A DNA stretch of 40,754 nucleotides from DATAVB01 sp040414495 (GTDB taxonomy: Bacteria; Actinomycetota; Actinomycetes; Mycobacteriales; QHCD01): contig JBEDUI010000058.1 in NCBI GenBank assembly GCA_040414495.1, positions 1 through 40,754 on the forward strand, in the 5' to 3' direction. Position 1 is the stretch's first letter. Every line of letters begins with the position of its first letter. The notes under the pieces are model-generated. The model worked only from the letters and a program-made list of their open reading frames with translations. It was not told the origin of the DNA and searched no databases. Shown here piece by piece: positions 32,930-40,652 of the stretch. The translations under genes and the position numbers were made by a program.

Positions 32930-35005
32930 TCAGACTGCGGTCAGCTGTCGGTCGCGGTCAGCATCGACGGTTGCGGCGTGCCGGCTCGGCCACCAGATCC
33001 GCCGGCCGGTCAGCATCGCCAGCGCCGGAACCAACAGCGAGCGGACGAGCAGCGTGTCCAGCAGTACGCCCAGCGCCACCAGCACCCCGATCTCGGCCAT
33101 GGCCACCAGCGGCAGCACGCCGAGGGCGACAAACGTGGCCGCGAGCACGACCCCGGCGCTGGTGATCACGCCGCCGGTCACGGCCAGACCACGCAGCACG
33201 CCGGCCCGGTGCCCGATCCGCCCGGCCTCCTCGCGCACCCGGGTCATCAGGAAGATGTTGTAATCGACGCCCAGCGCGACCAGAAACAGGAACCCCAGCA
33301 GCGGCACCATGCTGTCCAACCCGGCGAACCCGAACACGTGGCTGAACAACAGCGTGCTGGCACCGAGCGCCGCGGCGTAGGACAGCACAACCGTCGCGAC
33401 CAGCAGCAGCGGCGCCACCAACGAGCGCAGCAGGCCGGTCAACACCAGGAGCACCACGCCCAGGATCAGCGGCATCACGACCCGGTCGTCGTGCGACCAG
33501 GCCGCCCGCATGTCCCGGTCGGTGGCGCTCGGGCCGCCAACCAGAGCGCCGTCCGGCAACGCGCTGCGCAGCCGGTCGACGGTGTCGCGGGCGGCGGCGC
33601 TGTCGGACGGATCGGTCAGTACTGCCGGGAGCCGGACCAGCCGGCCATCGGTCGAGCGCTGCGCCGGCAGCAGGGCGGATACGCCCTCGACCTTCCCGGC
33701 CGCGGCCGCCACGGTCCGCTGCGCGGACGTTGACGTGACGATCTGGGCCGGGGCCGATTCGCCGGCCGGGAAGTGCGCCGCGACCACCCGCTGCGCGGCC
33801 ACCGACGGCACGGTCTTGGTGTACGACTGCTCGACCGTCAACCCGGTCTTCAGACCGGTCAGCCCGATGGCCAGGGCGCCGAGCACCACGACCGTACTCA
33901 CCGCGATCAGCCGGGGCCGGCGACCGACGCCCGCCGCGAGTCGATGCCAGCCGCCGTACTGGGCCGCAACGTCCGACACCCGCGGCGTAAACGGCCAGAA
34001 GACCCACCGTCCACACAGGACCAACAGCGCCGGCAACAGGGTCAAGAGGACCACGACGCCACAGCCGACGCCGATCGCACAGGCCGGACCGAGGTCGTGG
34101 TTGGAGCCCAGCTCCGCCACCAGCAGGCACAGCAGCCCGAGGATCACGGTCGCCGACGAGGCGAGAATGGCCGGCCCGGCGCGTCGTAGCGCCACCGCCA
34201 GCGCGAGGTGCCGGTCCTCCTGTCGGTGCAACTCCTCGCGGTACCGGGCGATCAGCAGCAATGCGTAATCGGTGGCGATGCCGAATACGAGCACGGCCAG
34301 GATGCCCTGGGTCTGACCGTTGACCATCAGCCCGGCGTGCTTGGCCAGCAGGTACACCACTCCCGTCGCGACCTCGTTGGCCGCCGCGGCCGAGATCAGC
34401 GGGAGCAGCCAGAGGACCGGGCTGCGGTAGATCACCAGGAGCAGCACCGCCACCGCGGCTCCGGCCACCAGCAGCAGCTTGCCGTCCAGGCCCTTGAACG
34501 CCGCGGCCATGTCGGCTGCCTGCGCCGCCGGCCCGGCGACCTTGGCCTGCAGACCGGGCGGCGCGTCCTCAGCGATCACGCCACGGATGTCCTTCACCTG
34601 GTCGGCGGTCTGATCCCCATCCCGGAGCGGTACCGACAGCAGCAGCGCCCGGCCGTCGGTGGACTGGCGGGGCGGGGCGATCCGCCGGTCCGGTACGAAC
34701 CGGGTCAGCTGCTTACGCGCCCGTGCCACCGCCGCCCGGTCGGCTGCGGTCAGCCGGCCGTCGTCCCGGGCGAATACGACCGCGGCCAGCGACGTATTCG
34801 CACCGGGAAACCGGTCAGCGAGAGCCGCCACGTGCGTCGACTCGGCACTGCCGGGCAACCACGCCGATGCCTCGTTGTTGGTGACGTCAGAAAGCTTGCC
34901 GGCCAGCGGTCCGGTTATCGCCAGTACGCAAATCCATAAGGCTAGGACGAGCCATTTCGTCGCTCGCCCAGTCGGGACGCGAACGAGTTGCGAGCCAGCA
35001 GACAT
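32930..35005 (-). CDS. MMPL-family (RND-type) transporter
   Basis: A 691-residue membrane protein with two repeats, each with one N-terminal span, an extracytoplasmic loop and five spans, as in the MMPL/actinobacterial RND exporters. Signature parts are ATKWLVLALWICVLAI, IATDYALLLIARYREE (Asp-Tyr pair of the proton path, first repeat) and VALGVDYNIFLMTRVREE (second repeat). These proteins export lipids, siderophores or drugs with proton energy. Start ATG 35005 has GAGGAA 7 bases upstream and lies within the last 64 bases of the PAP2 gene, which suggests coupled expression. At 691 residues it is smaller than mycobacterial MmpL3 and near the MmpL-like size of streptomycetes. Confidence 0.92.
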   Translation of the reverse strand: MSAGSQLVRVPTGRATKWLVLALWICVLAITGPLAGKLSDVTNNEASAWLPGSAESTHVAALADRFPGANTSLAAVVFARDDGRLTAADRAAVARARKQLTRFVPDRRIAPPRQSTDGRALLLSVPLRDGDQTADQVKDIRGVIAEDAPPGLQAKVAGPAAQAADMAAAFKGLDGKLLLVAGAAVAVLLLVIYRSPVLWLLPLISAAAANEVATGVVYLLAKHAGLMVNGQTQGILAVLVFGIATDYALLLIARYREELHRQEDRHLALAVALRRAGPAILASSATVILGLLCLLVAELGSNHDLGPACAIGVGCGVVVLLTLLPALLVLCGRWVFWPFTPRVSDVAAQYGGWHRLAAGVGRRPRLIAVSTVVVLGALAIGLTGLKTGLTVEQSYTKTVPSVAAQRVVAAHFPAGESAPAQIVTSTSAQRTVAAAAGKVEGVSALLPAQRSTDGRLVRLPAVLTDPSDSAAARDTVDRLRSALPDGALVGGPSATDRDMRAAWSHDDRVVMPLILGVVLLVLTGLLRSLVAPLLLVATVVLSYAAALGASTLLFSHVFGFAGLDSMVPLLGFLFLVALGVDYNIFLMTRVREEAGRIGHRAGVLRGLAVTGGVITSAGVVLAATFVALGVLPLVAMAEIGVLVALGVLLDTLLVRSLLVPALAMLTGRRIWWPSRHAATVDADRDRQLTAV

Positions 35006-36006
35006 GTGCGTTCCTCGGCGAAGTCGGCGTTATCCGTCGACTTGAGATTCGCCGTTCCGCGCCGCCGTGTCTGTCCCGGCAGTTCCCGGATTTGTCCTGC
35101 GGTCAGCGCACCCGGCGCGGTGGGGTTATCCCCCAGCTCGCGATCGTCGCCGACTCTTTTCTCGCCGGCAGCCCGGGTTGTACGAATGAGCTGCCCGGCG
35201 AGGTGCCGTTCCTGAATTCGCCCGATGGCCGCCACCAACAGCATTCCCAGACCGATCACCGCGCTGCCGGCCACCGCGTCGGCGAGGTAGTGATTAGCCG
35301 TGCCGAGCACCACGAGCACGATGACCACCGGGTAGGCCGCACCTAGAATCCGCACCCACCGGTGGCGGGCGCACCGCACGATCGCCCAGCCACACCACAA
35401 CGCCCAGCCGACATGCAGCGAAGGCATCGCACCGGCCTGGTCGGTTAGACCCTCCAGGCCCTGCGGCACGCTCGCGGCGCTGCCCCACCAACCGATGCTT
35501 GACCACCGCGCCATTGAGTCGGTGAATCCGCCGATCAACCGCGGCGGCGCGGTCGGCAACAACCAGAAGCCGATCAATGCGACCAGCGTTCCCACAATCA
35601 GAACCGAACGCACCCGGCGATATTGATCGGGATGGGCACGCCAAACCCAAATCAGCACCACCGGCGTAATCAGATAGTGACAAGTGGCGTACAGAAAGCA
35701 AGCAGGAATCGCAATTGCCGGCACCGCCGCGAAAAATGAATTAAGCACATGTTCGGGGGCCAAATGCACGTGCTGCTCGAAGGTCAGGATGTTCCGACCG
35801 TTTTGCAGCGACTGGGCCATGCCGGTGTGCGTAACCGCTCGGACCAGCTCGTAAAAGCTGTAAAGCGCCGCCAACAACAGCAACTCACCGCACCACGGAT
35901 GCCGGTGCAAAAATCGCTGGACACCAGCAAGCACCGGTGTTCTCGAAATGAGTCCGGATTGCGGTCGTACATCATCAACTGCGAGCCGGTGACCACCATT
36001 GCTCAC
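34942..36006 (-). CDS. PAP2-superfamily enzyme (AUR1/inositolphosphotransferase-like)
   Basis: A 354-residue membrane enzyme with several spans. The PAP2 motifs are MPSLHVGWALWCGW (SxH with the catalytic histidine) and GTANHYLADAVAG (HxxxD). The K-x6-RP first motif of classical phosphatidate phosphatases is absent, as in the AUR1-type PAP2_3 group that transfers inositol phosphate or acts on polyprenyl lipids. GTG 36006 is favoured over a TTG at 36030 because GAAGGG precedes it. Its last 21 codons overlap the MMPL gene start, implying a joint lipid-modification and export role (inference). The C-terminal 80 residues are polar and probably cytoplasmic. Confidence 0.82.
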   Translation of the reverse strand: MSNGGHRLAVDDVRPQSGLISRTPVLAGVQRFLHRHPWCGELLLLAALYSFYELVRAVTHTGMAQSLQNGRNILTFEQHVHLAPEHVLNSFFAAVPAIAIPACFLYATCHYLITPVVLIWVWRAHPDQYRRVRSVLIVGTLVALIGFWLLPTAPPRLIGGFTDSMARWSSIGWWGSAASVPQGLEGLTDQAGAMPSLHVGWALWCGWAIVRCARHRWVRILGAAYPVVIVLVVLGTANHYLADAVAGSAVIGLGMLLVAAIGRIQERHLAGQLIRTTRAAGEKRVGDDRELGDNPTAPGALTAGQIRELPGQTRRRGTANLKSTDNADFAEERTCLLARNSFASRLGERRNGSS

Positions 36007-36229
36007 TGCTCGGGCCCTTCTATCTGCCAATGGAGTGGTTCATAACCCACTGTGCCTCGAAAACGACGAATACACGATGTAGACAGTTCCCCTTTCGCAG
36101 TAGAGCCAATCCCAGTCCGACGGGGGGATAACCCCCTGTCGTACTCACCAGCTCTCCTGCTAGTCGAGCCCGAGCGATGCACCATACCGTGATTGCTAAC
36201 GTCACCCCACTGATAAAGGAGTCCCCTCT
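36007..36229. other. Divergent promoter region, PAP2/histidine kinase
   Basis: A 223-base gap between divergently transcribed genes. It holds a strong inverted repeat at 36118-36141 (10-bp stem with one G-T pair, 4-base loop ATAA) built around GGGGGATAACCCC. The kinase ribosome site AAAGGAG lies at 36216-36221. No coding sequence is seen. Confidence 0.45.
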
Positions 36230-37564
36230 GTGATGAGTGATACAGCGGGGCGAAGCGTTGATACGTGGCCTACCGCACGTACGTCGCGGATATCGGCGAC
36301 GGCGATACGCACCGCTCTATCCGCACCCGTATCGGAAAAGGCGTGGATGGCCACGATCTCGGTGGCGTTGAGCTTCGTGGTGAGCATCCCGGGATTTGTT
36401 GTGCTGGTGACATTGATGGCATTCGCCGTGCCAATGCTGCTGTTGGCGTTGGTCGGCCTGCCGGTCATCTGGATCGCATTCGGCGTGGCCCGTGGGCTCG
36501 CCCAGCTCGAACGTTCTCGGGTCGGTCTATTCCTCGATGCTCCGCTGACCTTGCGACCACCGGTCGGTGCGGGCGCCCTGCCCAGCCGGATGTGGCAACG
36601 GACCAAGACCCGGGGCAGCTGGCTGGAGCTGGCCCACGGCATGGTCGTACAACCACTGCTGAGCTGGGCCGCCACGACGGTCGTATTCGCGGCCTGGGGC
36701 GGGGCGCTCGCCTTTCTGCTCTTTCCTGCTTACGGGTACGCCACGGCATCGCACGGGGCACTGTTCGGTTGGTCGCCGGGCTTTGGCATTTCGGTGCTGG
36801 TGCATCTGGTTATCGGCATTGGTTTGCTGCTGGCCGCGCCGTGGTTGGCCCGCGGTGCGGCCGCTATCCAGCTGACGACGGCCCGGGTATTGCTCTCGCC
36901 GAACGACCGCGAGCAGTTGGAGACGCGGGTCGAGACGTTGGAGGACACCCGGTCCCGGATGGTGGCGGCGGCCGACGCCGAGCGGCGGCGGATCGAACGC
37001 GACCTGCACGATGGCGCGCAGCAACGGCTGGTGGCGCTGGCCATGACGCTGGGACGGGCCAAGGTCCGGCTCGACGACGACCCGGCCGTGGCCAAGCAAC
37101 TGGTCAACGAGGCGCACGACGAGGCGAAGCTGGCGCTGGCCGAGCTACGGGATCTGGCCCGGGGAATTCATCCGGCTGTGCTGACCGACCGCGGTCTGGA
37201 CGCCGCGTTGTCCGCCCTGGCCGCCCGGGCGTCGATTCCGGTCTCGGTGTCGGTGACCGTCCGGCACCGACCCAGCCCCGGCGTGGAGGCCGTCGCGTAT
37301 TTCATCGCGGCCGAATCGCTGACGAATATCAGCAAGCATTCCGGTGCGACCCGGGCCGCGATCGTGGTGACCGAGGCCGGCGACCGGCTGCACCTGGAAA
37401 TCACCGACAACGGTCACGGCGGTGCGTCGATGGCCAGCGGCTCAGGCATCGCGGGCCTGCGTGACCGGGCCCGGGCCATCGATGGAGACTTCATTCTGAC
37501 CAGCCCGGTCGGCGGGCCGACCACGATCCGCGTTGAGTTGCCGAGCGGGGCCCAGCATGCCTAA
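36230..37564 (+). CDS. NarL-type sensor histidine kinase (putative-sensor domain)
   Basis: A 444-residue membrane kinase. Residues about 30-230 form a putative-sensor module with four hydrophobic spans, followed by a coiled linker (NDREQLETRVETLEDTRSR). The HisKA_3 box is ERRRIERDLHDGAQQRLV with phospho-acceptor H260, and the ATPase part has AESLTNISKHSGA (N box) and LEITDNGHGGA, then GSGIAGLRDRA. GTG 36230 has better spacing to AAAGGAG than the ATG at 36233. It precedes the response regulator gene, 16 bases away, and probably senses a membrane-level signal. Confidence 0.9.
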   Translation: MMSDTAGRSVDTWPTARTSRISATAIRTALSAPVSEKAWMATISVALSFVVSIPGFVVLVTLMAFAVPMLLLALVGLPVIWIAFGVARGLAQLERSRVGLFLDAPLTLRPPVGAGALPSRMWQRTKTRGSWLELAHGMVVQPLLSWAATTVVFAAWGGALAFLLFPAYGYATASHGALFGWSPGFGISVLVHLVIGIGLLLAAPWLARGAAAIQLTTARVLLSPNDREQLETRVETLEDTRSRMVAAADAERRRIERDLHDGAQQRLVALAMTLGRAKVRLDDDPAVAKQLVNEAHDEAKLALAELRDLARGIHPAVLTDRGLDAALSALAARASIPVSVSVTVRHRPSPGVEAVAYFIAAESLTNISKHSGATRAAIVVTEAGDRLHLEITDNGHGGASMASGSGIAGLRDRARAIDGDFILTSPVGGPTTIRVELPSGAQHA

Positions 37565-37580
37565 TGGAGCCGTGAAAACG

Positions 37581-38237
37581 ATGCGAGTCGTCATTGCCGA
37601 GGACGCCGTCATGCTGCGCGAGGGCCTGACCCGGCTGTTGGAGGAGGACGGGCAGTCGGTGGTGGCGACATCCGGCGACGGCGAGGGCCTGCTGCAGGCG
37701 GTGGCCGAACACAAGCCGGACGTCTGCGTGGTCGATGTACGGATGCCACCGACGTTCACCGACGAGGGAATCAAGGCGGCGCTGGTGATCCGGCAGCAAT
37801 GGCCGGACGTCGGAGTGCTGGTCTTTTCCCAATACGTCGAGGAGCGGTACGCGGTCGATCTGATCGCGGGCGACACCCGCGGGGTCGGTTATCTGTTGAA
37901 GGACCGGGTCGCCGATGTGACCGAATTCCTGGACGCCTTGCGCCGGGTCGGGGCCGGCGGCACCGCATTGGACCCGGAGGTCGTCTCGCAGTTGCTGGTC
38001 CGCAGCCGGCAACGCGATCCGCTGGAGTCGTTGACCGGGCGGGAACGCGAGGTGCTGCAGCTCATGGCCGAGGGTCGTACAAACGCGGCCGTCGCCTCGG
38101 CTCTGGTCGTCTCGGAGGGCGCGGTGGAAAAGCACGTAAGCAGCATTTTCCTCAAGCTCGGGCTGGCGCCGGCCGATTCGGACCATCGCCGGGTGCTGGC
38201 CGTACTGCGTTTTCTGGAATCAGGAGGGCAACGATGA
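37581..38237 (+). CDS. NarL/LuxR-family response regulator
   Basis: A 218-residue regulator. Receiver: acidic pair E7-D8, phospho-acceptor D52 in VCVVDVRMPP, Lys in YLLKDR. The C-terminal helix-turn-helix is LTGREREVLQLMAEGRTNAAVASAL, then VVSEGAVEKHVSSIFLKLGL. ATG 37581 has a GGAG 10 bases upstream; ATG 37557 overlapping the kinase gene is an alternative. It is the partner of the preceding kinase, and its stop overlaps the DUF4097 gene by 4 bases, pointing to one transcript. Confidence 0.92.
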   Translation: MRVVIAEDAVMLREGLTRLLEEDGQSVVATSGDGEGLLQAVAEHKPDVCVVDVRMPPTFTDEGIKAALVIRQQWPDVGVLVFSQYVEERYAVDLIAGDTRGVGYLLKDRVADVTEFLDALRRVGAGGTALDPEVVSQLLVRSRQRDPLESLTGREREVLQLMAEGRTNAAVASALVVSEGAVEKHVSSIFLKLGLAPADSDHRRVLAVLRFLESGGQR

Positions 38238-39067
38238 GCGCGCGGACCCCGGGCCAGGTGCTGGCCATCGGCGGCGGCGCTATTGTCGCCGCGACCCTGG
38301 TGGCGTTCGGCGGCTTCCACGTGATGGATATCGCCGGCAGCAATTCCCGGCACGAGCACACCACGTACACCACGCCGATCCGGCACATCGTGGTGGACGC
38401 CGCCGGGTCGGTCGTGATCGAGGGTCGGCCGGGAAATGCCGTCACCGTGGACAGCAGGATCTCCGAGTCGATCCGGCACGCCTCATCGCGCGCCCGCGTG
38501 GACGGGGACACGCTGCATCTGACCGGTGGCTGCCGTGGCTTTGCCCTCGGGCACTGCTCGGTCAGCTACGACATCCAGGTACCGTCCACTGTGGACATTA
38601 CGGCGCAGACGGCGAGCGGCAAGCTGATGGCCAGCGGGATGAACGCCGACGTGGCGCTGCAGGCCCAGTCCGGCGCGGTCGCCGCTTATCACGTGCGCGG
38701 CGCCGTATCGCTGAGCACGCAATCCGGCCGGGTTTCGGTCGACAAGGTGAGCGGCGGTCCGGTCAAGCTCCGGGCCCAATCGGGGTCGATCTCGGCCTAC
38801 GACGTATCCGCGCCCCGGGTTGACGCGCGCACGATATCCGGCAGTGTCTCGGTTGGACTGAACGCGACCCCGACCAATGTCCAGGCCCATACGACATCGG
38901 GCCGGGTCACCGTGTTGGTGCCACGTAATGACGAGCGCTACCAGTTGCATATGCACACTTCGGCCGGCCGGACCGACAGCGAAGGCGTGCAGACCAGCGG
39001 TTCGTCGTCGCACGTCATCGATGCTTCCACCGTGTCCGGCCGGGTCGTCGTGGACTACAACGACTAG
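38234..39067 (+). CDS. DUF4097 beta-helix-like membrane-anchored protein
   Basis: A 277-residue protein with one N-terminal membrane span (VLAIGGGAIVAATLVAFGGF) and then a large extracytoplasmic region of short repeated beta turns such as GAVSLSTQSGRVSVDKVSGGPVKL (in pieces) typical of DUF4097/DUF4098 (LiaG-like) proteins. Proteins of this kind often accompany LiaRS-type two-component systems that react to cell-envelope stress, and the gene order kinase, regulator, DUF4097 matches. ATG 38234 overlaps the regulator's TGA (ATGA). A hairpin repeat element follows 95 bases after its stop. Confidence 0.88.
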   Translation: MSARTPGQVLAIGGGAIVAATLVAFGGFHVMDIAGSNSRHEHTTYTTPIRHIVVDAAGSVVIEGRPGNAVTVDSRISESIRHASSRARVDGDTLHLTGGCRGFALGHCSVSYDIQVPSTVDITAQTASGKLMASGMNADVALQAQSGAVAAYHVRGAVSLSTQSGRVSVDKVSGGPVKLRAQSGSISAYDVSAPRVDARTISGSVSVGLNATPTNVQAHTTSGRVTVLVPRNDERYQLHMHTSAGRTDSEGVQTSGSSSHVIDASTVSGRVVVDYND

Positions 39068-39161
39068 GTACGCCCTGGCCGGCGGCGGCCAAAACCGGGG
39101 TCAAAATATTTTCTTCGGAAGCTGTAACACGCTTCGGATCGTCCACGATGTACAGGACGTT

Positions 39162-39201
39162 CCCGGTGGCGTACTGGACCCCCGACCGGCACGCCACCGG
39201 G
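39162..39201. repeat. Repeated hairpin element, copy 1
   Basis: CCCGGTGGCGT and ACGCCACCGGG form a perfect 11-bp stem around the 18-nt loop ACTGGACCCCCGACCGGC. TCCATTTC follows at 39205-39212. The loop, flanking octamer and spacing are shared with copy 2 at 40566-40605. It may act as a terminator for the DUF4097 operon, but no T-tract follows. Stem differences between copies are compensatory. Confidence 0.8.
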
Positions 39202-39243
39202 CATTCCATTTCAGGACGGGCCCGGCAGCAACGGCGCTGCCGG

Positions 39244-39301
39244 GTCTGTCTTATGAGGACAGTCTGCGATGTTCGGCAGTCTGTCTTATGAGGACGGTCT
39301 G
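39244..39301. repeat. Two 23-bp direct repeats
   Basis: Bases 39244-39266 and 39279-39301 are identical except at one position (A to G), with a 35-base period. Each contains the inverted pair CTGTC and GAC(A/G)G around TTATGAG, an operator-like layout. The second copy ends one base before the reductase stop codon. Confidence 0.8.
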
Positions 39302-40321
39302 TCAGAGAGAACGGCCGCGCTGGTTGGTTCCGCCGACCCCGTACGGGTAATCGTCGATAACCGGCGCACTTGCCTGGTCGAGGGCCGCGGTTTCCTCGGC
39401 CGACAGGTGTAGCTGCGCCGCTCCCAGGTTGTCGTCCAATTGCTCGACCGTGCGCGCGCCGAGAATGACCGACGTCACGGCCGGCCGATCGGCCAGCCAG
39501 GACAGCGAAACCTGCGACATGGTGACACCGCGTCCGGTGGCCACCGCGCTGACCGCGTCGATGATTCGCCAGGTGCGCTCGTCGCGGTTGCGCGGGTCGT
39601 ACGCCTCCATGCCGCGTTCGGGATTTTCGCCGAGCCGGGTCGCGCCGGTCGGACGCGAATCGCGCTGGTACTTCCCGGTCAACCAACCGCCGCCCAGGGG
39701 CGACCACGGCAGAATTCCGATGTTCTCGTTCTCACACACCGGCACCAGTTCGTGCTCGATGCCGCGAACCAGCAGGCTGTACTGCGGCTGCAGCGTCACG
39801 ATCGGCGGCAGGCCGAGGAACTTCGTCAGCAGCGCCGCCTTCTGCAATTGCCAACCAAGGAAATTGCTGACCCCGACGTACCGGATTTTGCCGGCCCGTA
39901 CGGCGTCGTCGTAAAACCGGAGCGTCTCCTCAATCGGCGTCACCGGGTCCCACGCGTGGGCCTGGTAGAGGTCGATCGCGTCGATCCCGAGGCGGCTCAG
40001 GCTGGCGTCCAGCGCGCGGCTCAACGAAACCCGGGACAACCCCACATCATTGGGACCATCGCCCATCGGGAAGCGTCCCTTGGTCGCGATGACGACCTGG
40101 TCCCGCACGCCGGGCCGCTTGGCCAACCAGCGGCCGATGATTTCCTCCGACACACCACGCGAATACACGTTGGCGGTGTCGATGAAGTTGCCGCCCACCT
40201 CGACAAACCGGTCCAACTGGGCGTGCGAAACGCTTTCGTCGCTTTCGTTGCCGAACGTCATCGTGCCCAGGCAGAGCGACGACACCGCGGTTCCGGTGCC
40301 TCCAAGCGTACGGAATTCCAT
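39302..40321 (-). CDS. Aldo/keto reductase
   Basis: A 339-residue TIM-barrel oxidoreductase using NADPH. The catalytic tetrad is D48 and Y53 (FIDTANVYSRG), K81 (VIATKGRF) and H122 (LYQAHAWD). Cofactor-site residues appear in YVGVSNFLGWQLQ and in the late SVILGARTVEQLDDNL. It reduces aldehydes or ketones; the substrate is unknown. ATG 40321 has AAGGG upstream. It is a single gene with the hairpin repeats on both sides at a distance. Confidence 0.92.
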   Translation of the reverse strand: MEFRTLGGTGTAVSSLCLGTMTFGNESDESVSHAQLDRFVEVGGNFIDTANVYSRGVSEEIIGRWLAKRPGVRDQVVIATKGRFPMGDGPNDVGLSRVSLSRALDASLSRLGIDAIDLYQAHAWDPVTPIEETLRFYDDAVRAGKIRYVGVSNFLGWQLQKAALLTKFLGLPPIVTLQPQYSLLVRGIEHELVPVCENENIGILPWSPLGGGWLTGKYQRDSRPTGATRLGENPERGMEAYDPRNRDERTWRIIDAVSAVATGRGVTMSQVSLSWLADRPAVTSVILGARTVEQLDDNLGAAQLHLSAEETAALDQASAPVIDDYPYGVGGTNQRGRSL

Positions 40322-40652
40322 CCTTCATTCCCTTCAGTGGAATACATACCCGTCACCGCGACGGGCTTGGTCCGGCCGCAAGATCCGCGGCCGGCCACGG
40401 CGCGGGGCAGTCACACCCGGGACTCTACGAATTACGCAACCCGCGGTCCAGGGTGTGTGTCCGGAATCCTGACACGGGCGCCGCCATCACCATCAGCCAG
40501 TAGCGTGACGCAAGCCACATGAGCGCCGTAACGAATCGGGAAGCACCGTCGATCTAACAAGCAACCCCCGCGGCGTACTGGACCCCCGACCGGCACGCCG
40601 CGGGGTTCTCCATTTCCCGTGTCCACTATGGACATTGTCTAGCGGACTGTGA
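40322..40652. other. Intergenic region, 331 bases
   Basis: This gap lies between the reductase start and the E2 stop, both on the minus strand. It contains an inverted repeat CCCGTC-ACCGC-GACGGG (40349-40365), the second hairpin repeat element (40566-40605) and a TCCACTATGGA near-palindrome (40622-40632). An open frame of 67 codons at 40432-40635 has no ribosome site and looks spurious. No RNA gene was recognised. Confidence 0.5.
40566..40605. repeat. Repeated hairpin element, copy 2
   Basis: CCCCGCGGCGT and ACGCCGCGGGG form a perfect 11-bp stem with the same 18-nt loop (ACTGGACCCCCGACCGGC) as copy 1. TCCATTTC follows at 40609-40616 at the same spacing. It lies 47 bases beyond the stop codon of the E2 gene on the minus strand, so it could be its terminator; relative to that gene it is in the opposite orientation from copy 1 relative to DUF4097. 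Confidence 0.8.

Larger units (their letters stand above)
39068..39301. other. Intergenic region with hairpin and tandem repeats
   Basis: A 234-base convergent gap between the DUF4097 gene and an aldo/keto reductase gene. It holds a repeated hairpin (39162-39201) and two 23-bp direct repeats (39244-39266, 39279-39301). No credible coding frame is seen. Confidence 0.6.

Noticed and set aside
31148..33733. Long plus-strand open frame (861 codons) across sthA and the MMPL gene
   Set aside because: It runs antisense to two clear genes and is rich in His, Gln, Asp and Arg, typical of antisense shadow in high-GC DNA.
36118..36141. Riboswitch in the kinase leader
   Set aside because: Only one simple stem-loop is visible and no conserved aptamer elements were recognised; an operator is the simpler reading.
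39149..39212. Possible small peptide frame containing YWTPDRHA across both hairpin copies
   Set aside because: The shared peptide exists only because the hairpin loop is identical; copy 2 has no start codon in that frame and the stem changes follow base pairing, not codons.
39162..39301. Insertion-sequence ends or a CRISPR-like array
   Set aside because: Only two copies of each repeat occur, with no transposase gene, target-site duplication or regular unique spacers.
40432..40635. 67-codon minus-strand open frame in the last large gap
   Set aside because: No ribosome site, no coding bias, and it crosses the hairpin repeat.
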